Part shown: positions 55,766 to 64,000 of the stretch, one piece after another
How positions within the stretch are numbered: the stretch's first letter is position 1
Layout: every line of letters starts with the position of its first letter
From: Lantana camara
Taxonomy: Eukaryota > Streptophyta > Magnoliopsida > Lamiales > Verbenaceae
DNA length: 64,000 nt
Reading direction: 5' to 3'
Assembly (NCBI GenBank): GCA_037501455.1
Contig: CM074856.1
Coordinates: forward strand, 52,543,001-52,607,000
Made by a program: the position numbers and the translations under genes
Notes under the pieces: generated by a model
Seen by the model: only the letters and a program-made list of their open reading frames with translations
Database searches by the model: none
What the model was told of the DNA's origin: nothing

Positions 55766-56800
55766 ATGGAAGAACCACCCAAATTTGTCGTGGTCTAATA
55801 ATCAGAATGTTCAACAACCACGCCAATCTAGACCGCAGTTCCAACCTAGGCAGCAATTTCAACCACGACCACCAGCCCAATTTAATGTTGCACCACCTCA
55901 TCAGGACCAAAAGCAGGGTTGGGAGGTCGCACTTGAAAAGTTCATAACCGTGTCTACAGGTTGACATCAGAAGTTGGAAGCCCAAGTAAATCAAGTGGTA
56001 AATCAGACCAAAACTTTGGAGATTCAGATTGGTCAGATTGCCCAATCTTTAAATTTGAGAAGCCCAGGAATGCTACCAAGCCAAACTGAAAACAATCCGA
56101 AGTAGCAATGCCAGACCATATTTGTAGGAGACAATAGTATTAAAGATGGTCCGAACAAGTGTGTAAGTTCGGATGTTATGGAGGTTTGTGGTTGAAAAAT
56201 GAGTACTTGAGAAGGCTGACGAGAAAATTGATTTTAAGAATGAAAAATTGGAGGAAAAAGTGATTCAAGAGGTGAGTTCAAGCAAGGAGAAGCCTGAGAA
56301 CTTCACGACTGTGATACTTACTGAGGAATGCAGTGCTATTATTTAGCATAAGCTTCCTCCGAAGCTTAAAGATCCAGAGAGTTTTTCAATTCCCCTTACT
56401 ATTGGTTCTTTGCAATTTCATAATGTTCTATGTGAGTTAGGAGCTAGTGTGAGTTTAATTCCATTGTCTACTTTCAGGAAATTAGGAGTGAAGGAACTGA
56501 CACCGACGAATATAACACTCCAACTAGCAGATAGATTGGTGAAATATCCGACAGGAATTTTGGAAGACATTTTGGTAAAAGTTGGAAAATTTCACATTCC
56601 CACTGATTTTGTAGTTCTTGATATTGAGAGCGATGAGAGGATGCCATTGATACTTTGAAGACCGTTTCTGGCTACGGCTGGAGCAGATATTGATGTTCAG
56701 AATGGACGGCTCACGTTCAAAATAGGAGATGAAAGAATGGAGTTCAGGAACTTTGGTTCCAGGACATTCCAGATAAGTGTTGCATGATTAAGGTTGTCAA
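55766..56800 (+). pseudogene. Element H gag end and protease
   Basis: Gag: QFQPRQQFQPRPPAQFNVAP, a coiled-coil segment (LEAQVNQVVNQTKTLEIQIG) and several stops. The protease-like segment at 56,410-56,658 has LCELGASVSLIPLSTFRKLG (usual D-x-G-A altered to E-L-G-A) and YPTGILEDILVKVGKFHIP, then PFLATAGADIDVQNGRL after a TGA at 56,656. This is typical of Athila elements, and inactive. Confidence 0.8.
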
Positions 56801-58259
56801 TGACACACCAGTCGGAGAGACTCTGTTTACGGAGTAAAGAGATGCAGTTGATTGGCAGAGAGAAACGAAGTTTCGAAAAGCGAGAATGAAGGATGTTCTG
56901 GATTTAGATACTTGGGGATCAAGCTCTGGGTTTGTGAGTAACAAGAACGGGGTCACTCCTTGTGACTCGTTGCTTGGCAATTGCTAATCCCAAATTGGTT
57001 CCTGCAGTCAAGCTAACGACTATAACTTAGAACTAACTTTTCCCTTTTTTTTTTCTTTTGTTTTGTTTTTGTTTCTATTATTTTCGTTTCTGTCGTCTTC
57101 GTTTTCTCGTAAAATTTGAGATGTCTCTCTCATTGCAGGTCACGTGATGGTTTACTAGGTAGCCAAGATCTTGATAGTGCGAGGGCCGTGATTTGAGTGT
57201 TATTGTCAATATTGAGGTCCATTTAATTTGTTCATACGCTTGTGTATGGTTTGATTGTCTTTCTTGAGGAGAATGAATTGCTGATATGAATTGTTTTAGG
57301 TGCACTGTGATTTGATTGAATACTATGAGTTAATTTCAGTTAATTGACGTGATTGAGCACTACTAGTTATATGTTTGGGTTTTAAATAAGTTTTGGGCGG
57401 AATTATAAGTAACAGGCGTTACACCATTGCTGTTATTTTTTTGTAATGCCCGTTAATGAGATCAAACGCACCGGGTATTAAAGGTAACGGGCATTACACC
57501 ATTGCTGTTATTTTTTTGGAACGCCCGTTAATGGACACAGGCGTCTTGGTCGACAGGGGTTAACGCCCGTTACCCCTTTTCTTAGGAAGACCGGTAATGC
57601 CCGTTACCGGTCCGACTGGCGTAAAGTGGATTTTAGGCACATGTTTTTAGGGTTAATCTAAGCCTTGTCCTACCCAATTTCAGTTTTCTTGCCCCTAAAC
57701 CTATAAATACACTTGCACCCACTTATCCCAGCTTACTAGAGATTCAATTGTTCCCTTGGGTCAATCATCTTCAATTAACAAGCAAGAAGCTTCCTCTCCA
57801 AGTTACATTCTTACTCTCTTGTGAATCAAAGTAAGTCACCATTCCTTTGTCTTAGAGAAATTATTGGAGCCAAAATTTTCCAATCTAATGAACGAGAATT
57901 AGGATTGATTTGCATGCTAGAGATCACTATGAGATTAAATTGATAAATTTTGAGAGATTAACTATGCTAGAATTAGGATTGATGCTTTAAATCGAAGTTA
58001 ACTTGAATTGAGTTAAATTTTTGAAGAATCCGAAAGTTCTAGGTTGCCTTGTTTTTGAATTTAGGAGTTGAAGGTAGAGAATTGTGAGCTTAAATTGTAG
58101 TAATTAAGCTAGTGTGAATTGGGATTGGATAGAGTGAAGAACTTGCATTAGGGCTCACTCACTAGGCTTAAGCACACAAGGTGTTTGATGAATTGTCCAT
58201 GTGAATTGTGATTGATTTCTTTGTGCTTTGCTTTGCTATCATTGTTTGATTTAGGTATA
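56801..58259 (+). promoter_or_regulatory. Element H internal promoter and spliced leader region
   Basis: RT and integrase are absent. Palindromes of the GGTAACGCCCGTTACC type lie at about 57,408-57,610, the clearest being 57,556-57,576 and 57,591-57,610. A TATAAATA box follows at 57,702, then a leader with a perfect donor GTAAGT at 57,831 and an acceptor TTTGATTTAG ending at 58,254, five bases before the next ATG. This looks like a separate promoter and leader intron for the ORF at 58,260. Confidence 0.55.
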
Positions 58260-59579
58260 ATGGGTCGCACTAAGCGCTCTAGAGTCCCGGAACCTTTCAC
58301 TATCTCATCCAGACTAGACCACCAACCTCTTGGGTCGGTTAACGTAACAGTTAATGTCTTTGGGAACCCTTTCCAAAGGAATCCAACAAGGAATATTGTT
58401 GGTACTAATTTCTTCAAGCGGATGGATAGATTGGAGGTTTGGGATGAAGTGAAGAGGCTATTCGATAACATAGGTTGGCTACATTTTCTTGAGAGGAGGG
58501 ATATGACCTATGGAGATATGACCGCTGCTTTGTTCCATACAATGAATTTTGATCCAGTGGAGAACACTTTGACCTTCACTCTTGATGATATGGAAACTCG
58601 GACTTGGAGTGTGAGCAGGATAAGAGATATTCTTCGGTTTCCAGCTAATGCCACCACTTCTTTACCCAGATGGAGCGAGACTCAGCGAGAGGAGGTGTGG
58701 AGATCCTTTCCCTTGAGAGAGGGTGTCCCTAGTTATTCCTCCCGGTGTACGCATGACAGCTATTTTGATTCGTTGACATGGGTACTAGTCCATAGGATTT
58801 TAGCCCTGGGATTTTGTGCCAGATACGGGCGAGATAGCCATATTACAGAATATGAGTTGGGCATCATGTATTTGATGAAGGAAGGTATTAAATTCGATGT
58901 TACGATCGAGTTCCTTTGGAAGTTGCAGGAGAGTGCTAGGAGTGTGACAGGTACGATTGCTCATGGAGGCTTTGTGACAATGTTTGCTAAAGAGATGAAC
59001 TGGACACCGAGAGGGGCTTTGCCTATTAGTTTTGGACGTATTGGACCAGAGTACTTGGAGACCATAAGCTTAGCTATAGCTTGGGAGAAGGGAGAGCTGA
59101 AGAATATAATTTTTCCATGGTGGCCTATCTGTGAGAGAGATCATTTCTGGAAGATGTACAGCTGGGGGATAGCCCGGTTCGATGAGCTTTCTGCGAGGCA
59201 GAAGGAGCTCTTGGCTCGGATTCCTGACCGGCCTGATGATGAGTTTGCGGTTCTCCGCAATGCCGCACCTGTTGTTGCCGAGGCTAGTGACGACACTCCC
59301 GTGACTTTGAGAGGCGTATGTGCAGAGCTAGCAGGATTGAGGGCTGATTTGACCACCGTTATCGCTAGAGTTGAAGATTTGGCACATTATGTAGATGAGC
59401 GATTCGACGCGTGGGAGGCCAAGTTGGAGGCCAAGTTTGACGGGTTCAGTGCTCGCTTGGATCAGTATTTTGGAAGACCCCCAACGCCTGATTTTGTTAT
59501 CTTGATATTTTTCCACCAGAGTTCTAGACACTTTGTTTCGTTTATGCTTTACTATGTCTGGATATTTGGTTACACTTGA
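58260..59579 (+). CDS. ATHILA ORF-1-type protein of element H
   Basis: 439 residues, one open frame from MGRTKRSRVPEPFTISSRLD. The N-terminal domain has FFKRMDRLEVWDEVKRLFDN, LFHTMNFDPVENTLTFTLDD and SVSRIRDILRFPA. The central part holds HITEYELGIMYLMKEG and GFVTMFAKEMN. A coiled coil follows with LRADLTTVIARVEDLAHYVD. The last 30 residues, after GRPPTPDF, look like non-coding read-through. This matches the extra protein encoded between pol and the 3' LTR of Athila elements (Pfam ATHILA ORF-1 family), whose function is unknown. No stop or frameshift breaks it, unlike gag and pol of the same element. Confidence 0.82.
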   Translation: MGRTKRSRVPEPFTISSRLDHQPLGSVNVTVNVFGNPFQRNPTRNIVGTNFFKRMDRLEVWDEVKRLFDNIGWLHFLERRDMTYGDMTAALFHTMNFDPVENTLTFTLDDMETRTWSVSRIRDILRFPANATTSLPRWSETQREEVWRSFPLREGVPSYSSRCTHDSYFDSLTWVLVHRILALGFCARYGRDSHITEYELGIMYLMKEGIKFDVTIEFLWKLQESARSVTGTIAHGGFVTMFAKEMNWTPRGALPISFGRIGPEYLETISLAIAWEKGELKNIIFPWWPICERDHFWKMYSWGIARFDELSARQKELLARIPDRPDDEFAVLRNAAPVVAEASDDTPVTLRGVCAELAGLRADLTTVIARVEDLAHYVDERFDAWEAKLEAKFDGFSARLDQYFGRPPTPDFVILIFFHQSSRHFVSFMLYYVWIFGYT

Positions 59580-61048
59580 ATTTTTGCTATGTTCAGTTTT
59601 CTGATTTGGTTTATGCAATGGTGCTTTTATTCTCGTGAATTTGTGACTATTATTATACTTGTTAGATGCATGTTGATTATCAATTACCTGTGCACTTGAT
59701 CCGTGTTTTCTAGTCTCTTGTTCAGGTTTCGGAAGCATTGCAAGCACATTATCGGTTCGTTAGTAATCAAGAAGTTTTCTAATCCTTTAATTCTTTCAAA
59801 TTGCATGAGGACATTGCAAAGTTTAAGTGTGGGGGAAGAATGTGCATGCTTGCTATGAGCTTTATTGAATATTTGCTATGATTAGATGAAGTTTCACTTG
59901 TAAATTGCTAAAATTCGAGTAATTTTGAAAATTTTCCCTCATTTTGAACTTTTTCTTTGAAGTTTGATTGTTGAGCTTTTGCTAGAATGAGTTAGGATTT
60001 TTGAATTGAGGAAAGTTGCATGAGATTTGATGATTTAGTGTGTTAGTAAGCCCTTATATTTTGAGTACCTTTAAACGAAATAATGTACTTAACTTAGAGA
60101 AATGAGTTGATAATTTCCGAATGAGTCTATGATTTGATTAGGATGCACTTTAGTCCTATCGAGGTAAAATTTTGAGGTAATGAAAGACTAAGGAAGTGAA
60201 GTAGGCATTCGTTGTCGGAGGATTTTAAGCTGTTCCTATTTAGTCGTTTTTCACTAAATAACGTAATCTTATTAACCCCTCTGAGCCTAATTGTTGTGCA
60301 AAGATTTTTGTAGCCACATTATAAGCCAGGCACAACATAGAAATACCTACCTTGATAATTTTGTTCACCAAGGCTTGCTCATTTGAATTTGTATGACAAG
60401 TATCTATTCTTAGACTCCTTTTTAATTGTTCTTGTGATTGAGAATGAGGAGTTATTGTGCGGAAAAAAAAAAAAGAAAAGAAAGAAAAAGAGTGAAAAGA
60501 AGAGATATGAAAAGAGAAAGAGCAAAGAAAAACAAAAATAAGATTGTGCAAAGTGTGAATTTGAGAGTGTGGGTTTCAATTGAAGAGTTGGGGCAATTCA
60601 TGTGTTAATGGTGAATAGAAGTGGCCATGTTTTGATTAGGTTAAATGATGTAAGTTGGTGAGTAGTCACTTGATCTAAATTTCCATAACCTTACCCTAAG
60701 CCTACATTACAAGCCCGAAAGACCTACCGATCCGAAGTTTTGATTTAATTCCATTAGTGGAGATAGGTGAGAAGATGTATTCTGAAGTTGTTGATTAGAG
60801 CTTAGGAGGAAATTGTGGAGATGTCATCCTAATTTTTGTACATTGTATTGTCTGACTCACACACTACACAAGGGTTTACTTTTCATACTGAATTTTGAGA
60901 ATTTCATGTCGATGAGTATTTGATTTGATTGGCTAGACTTGTTTAGGCGAAGGTTTGATGATTGCTTAGAGGAGAGGGTTTGATGAGGATGTGTTTTCTT
61001 AATTTCTGCATTACTCGGGGACGGGCAATGTTCAAGTGTGGGAGATTT
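59580..61048 (+). other. Element H 3' non-coding region
   Basis: Contains TTTAAGTGTGGGGGAAG at about 59,821, a second PPT-like tract as often seen in Athila relatives, and the terminal tract CAAGTGTGGGAGATTT at 61,033 just before the LTR. An A-rich purine run lies at 60,460-60,490. No coding region. Confidence 0.7.
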
Positions 61049-62534
61049 TGTTGTGTGTAGAAATTGCATGATTTTAAGCGTTAAATAGATTGTATTCTGG
61101 TGCCGTTTGATGCGTTTATGTGTTTATTTGACTCTGTTCAGGTGTTAATAGAGTTGGAGTTACAAAACGGCAAAGCAGAGCAATTTCATGCATTTTTGGG
61201 AGAAAAAGTTGTAACTCCCGTTACCACTTAGCAGTACACAAGGAGTAACTCCCGTTACTGGCCATAGGAGGAGAGGTTTGACGAGAACAGAGGGGTAACG
61301 CCCGCTACCTCTATATAGAGGAAAATTGGTAACGCCCGTTACCAGTAAAAGCGTTATGGCAATTTCAGGTCATTAACGGGGCGTTAACAGGAGCAAGGCA
61401 AATATAGGTAACGCGCGTTACCTAGGGCGGCGAGAAATCTCCTAGGGCTGCTATATATGTGCGTTTTGGAGTCTTTAGTAAGGAGGGAAGAGAAGGAGAA
61501 CAAGAGAAGGTTCAGAGAAAAAGAGTTCCTTTTCAAAGTTAAGACCTAGGGTTTGGAAGAAGACTCAGAAGTTCAGAAGATTTTCAAAGAATTCGAGAAG
61601 ACGACAGGATTAAATTCCGAGAACAATCTTTTGTTTTATTGTTTCTTTAATGTCAAAACTAATTCCTTTGATTTTATTTTTAGTTTCATATCCTAGTTTC
61701 GTCTTTGAGTATTGTTGAATGTTTATGAGTTTAATTGTTAGACTTTGTTTAGATTCCTTGACGATGCTTTATTTTAATGCAATTTCCGTTAGTTTTATGA
61801 TTTTTACTTCAATTATGAGTAGCTAATTATCTAGGGCTAGGGGGAAGTGATGATGATTGCATGATGGATGTTTGATGAGATGCTTGAATGAATTGTGTTA
61901 ATTCTTAGTTTGAAAACTGGTTTGAACTGACTTGCGATGGCCTGATCACCCGTAGCATGTGTCACAATTACCTATAGATCGAAAGAGTAATGGTAATTTA
62001 GAGGGTTTTCAATACAAGTTGTAGGGTACAAAGAGATTTGGTCCTAGCTTATACAACAGAAATCTTATTCTATGCCGAGCTGCTAGAATACTGAATTACA
62101 CTAGTCTTGTTCCTACGGTTTAGTTAACTATTGGTGATTACGAGAGCAACATTGAACACTAATTAAGCACTTGGTTATACCTCGAGAGAGGGTAATTCAA
62201 ATATAAGTGACTAGGTTGTAGAATTACACTTGTCAAACGAGTATCACGTCAACTCTTGATTGTATGATTCAAAGCTTTTTCCCCTGCCTGTTTAGTTTAC
62301 TGAAGTTAATTCCTGTGTTAAGTTGTTAATTACAATTTCAATTTAGTTATTTGTTAATTTCTGCATCAGTAGATTAATAGAAATAACCGTTGCTTCCGTT
62401 AAGTCTTTAGATTAGAGAGAAATAAAGAGTAGTGATTGATTTCCCTTCCCTGTGGGTTCGATCCTATTGTGCTACGCGTATGTTAGTGTACACTTGCACG
62501 ATTGGTTTTTAACTGTAGTAAAACCTTTACAACA
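61049..62534 (+). repeat. LTR G2, 3' LTR of element H
   Basis: 1,486 bases, the same family as G1, with matching palindromes (one expanded, TTAACGGGGCGTTAAC), TATATATG box at 61,452 and CAACA end. Followed by AGTAG (62,535-62,539), as G1 is. Confidence 0.92.
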
Positions 62535-63101
62535 AGTAGTCTCTAACTCTTAGAAATTGGAGTTAAGAAGAGAGTTTTCCGACAAGACTGGCTGGACGGT
62601 GAAATTGGGAAAGGCAGAGATTTTAGAGAATAAGATATCGGAATTGGAAGATTGTTATTGATACGTAAAATAAAGCCAAGCCTTACAATATATAAAAGAT
62701 ACTCCTACTCCTCAAGGATTCTAAAAAGGAAACGTAAATAATATCTAAATAAATACTGAACAACTCAATCTAAGAAATTAAGATAAATAATATTAATGCA
62801 TGTGATAAGTCTTGTGCTACTGACTTCGGAACTCTAACACTTCTCCTAACTGGAACTTGAGCAACCTGTTCTGCATCAGTTTCTTCCTCCAAAGTTCCCA
62901 CCATATCACTTTCTTCCTCCAATGTTCCTACCATATCATAGGCTTCCCGGATGGCTGGCGTAGCTAACAGCGCAACGCTGCAACACCGGGCTACGACACA
63001 ACAAGAATGGTGACTGACGTCACCGGAAAAGGTGACTCAGGCTCTGGGTCAGAATCGATGACTCGCGGCAAAGAGGGAGAAAGCAGTGTCGGGGTGGCGC
63101 A
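62535..63101. repeat. Second copy of the F LTR / E gag flank
   Basis: AGTAG, then 62,540-62,938 (F LTR part), then TAGGC and E gag sequence to 63,101 repeat 53,753-54,320 with a few percent difference. With G2 this forms a duplication of about 2 kb. The E copy is cut at 63,101 by LTR J. Confidence 0.92.
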
Positions 63102-64000
63102 TGTTAGGAATAGTGCCCTAGATAGCCGATTGTATATCCGCTTTGTACTTTTCCTTATTGTAATCAAAGATAATCTTTGAATAAAATAACGAATTCAGGC
63201 AACACTTCTTTATATGCTCTTGTTTGGTATGCGTTTACTTTAGCTGTGCATGTATGAGAACTCCCCTAATCCTGATAACTTTAGGACTCTACCATTTAGG
63301 TGAAATGGTTCATGAAACGAGTCCTATATCACATAAGTCATGATTAGTAAAATACTCCAAGCCGATGAGTCCTACAGACAGTGGGAGTGTCAACCTGACT
63401 CCTTTAAGGCTTGCTTGTGGGATCACGCCCTTAAGAAGGACCACCTTGTTTCTTGTAGGTGCAAAGTGTATAGTTGATACAGTAGCATGCAAACAAAATG
63501 CATGAGAAACAGAGGGTGACACACCCGTGTCACCGAAATGCACTAAGCCGTGACACCCCCGTGTCACGGTACAGCGGAAAAACATGCATGAAAATAAGGT
63601 GACACGCCCGTGTCACAAAAACAAAGCAAACCGCGACACCCCCGTGTCACGGTACAGAAAATCAGCCCAACCACGCATGCACCCCCGTGTCACGCCAAGT
63701 AAGGCAAAAGTGACACGCCCGTGTCACTGTGCGTAACAGAGAAAAACAGAGCAGTTTTCGGACAGCAACAAAACCAACCAAAACACCAAATTTTCAATCA
63801 ACAAATGCAACCAAAACTTGAAGAAACATGTGACCATACTTAAAGCACAATAAAATCTAGCATATATACTCATATCATGCATTGATCATCAAGATTTCAT
63901 CAATTAAAACCCATATTCTCACTCATGCTTCCAAGTCCAAACTTCACAAGATAAATGCATACAACTTGAGCTCAAAGTTCCTAAACATATTTCCAATAAC
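63102..64000. mobile_element. LTR J, start of another retroelement, runs off the window
   Basis: Begins TGTTAGGAATAGTGCCC directly inside E gag. It has the composition of a copia-type LTR (AATAAAATAACGAATTCAGG near 63,180 could be a poly(A) region). Six palindromes of the GTGACACGCCCGTGTCAC type lie at 63,515-63,727. No primer site is reached before the window ends, so the LTR end and orientation are unknown. Confidence 0.6.
63515..63727. repeat. Palindrome array in LTR J
   Basis: Dyads at 63,515-63,534, 63,549-63,568, 63,599-63,616, 63,633-63,651, 63,677-63,694 (half-degenerate) and 63,710-63,727, all with a CCCG centre. Confidence 0.85.

Larger units (their letters stand above)
55766..62534 (+). 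mobile_element. Element H: Athila-like element, 5' truncated, with 3' LTR G2
   Basis: It starts in the C-terminal part of gag (NHPNLSWSNNQNVQQPRQ), continues with an Athila-type protease, lacks RT and integrase, then has a 3' region with palindromes, an internal promoter and an ATHILA-type ORF. It ends in a purine tract (CAAGTGTGGGAGATTT) and LTR G2. The 5' LTR and gag start are missing because the element is fused to E at about 55,765. Confidence 0.85.

Noticed and set aside
63515..63727. Regularly spaced repeats reminiscent of a CRISPR array
   Set aside because: The repeats are variable palindromes in a plant LTR, spacer lengths differ, and no cas genes exist. This is nuclear plant DNA.

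Overview
The window is nuclear DNA from a eudicot plant. Two spliced host genes are present: an ELF4-like circadian gene at 25.3-27.1 kb and a six-exon cytosolic ribosomal protein S3 gene at 44.9-46.7 kb. Almost everything else is transposable element or integrated virus. The species cannot be named from the sequence.

Layout. 0-1.9 kb: the 3' end of a Ty1/copia element (RT-RNase H with one stop, then a 3' LTR). 1.9-3.4 kb: probably a chromovirus LTR remnant. 3.4-10.9 kb: a three-level nest in which element A is split by solo LTR B (5-bp duplication CTCTT), which is itself split by C, a gag-only gypsy element on the minus strand. 11.2-22.6 kb: element D, a complete but inactivated Tat-lineage gypsy element on the minus strand with duplication AAATC, which carries a separate, spliced, antisense coiled-coil gene with its own TATA box. 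23.0-24.8 kb: a likely Helitron, followed by a fold-back element and the ELF4-like gene.

29.06-38.18 kb: an apparently complete endogenous pararetrovirus (Caulimoviridae, closest in layout to soymoviruses). It has movement protein, tRNA-Met primer site, an array of small tightly coupled ORFs, coat protein, protease-RT-RNase H, and viroplasmin/transactivator. No stop codons interrupt the large genes. The small-ORF array contains related copies, which suggests local gene duplication.

38-49 kb: AT-rich intergenic DNA with one clean Mutator-type MITE (10-bp duplication), a small inverted-repeat element, and RPS3 with telo-box and site II promoter motifs.

48.8-64.0 kb: copia element E is interrupted by minus-strand gypsy element F (duplication TAGGC), whose right LTR is interrupted by Athila-type solo LTR G1 (duplication AGTAG). 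E then breaks off inside integrase and fuses to the internal part of an Athila-like element H, which runs to its 3' LTR G2. G2 is followed by the same F and E flank that follows G1, so about 2 kb is present twice. A further LTR (J) begins at 63,102. Arrays of short palindromes (GGTAACGCCCGTTACC in G and H; GTGACACGCCCGTGTCAC in J) sit next to promoter-like sequences and are not explained by any coding function.
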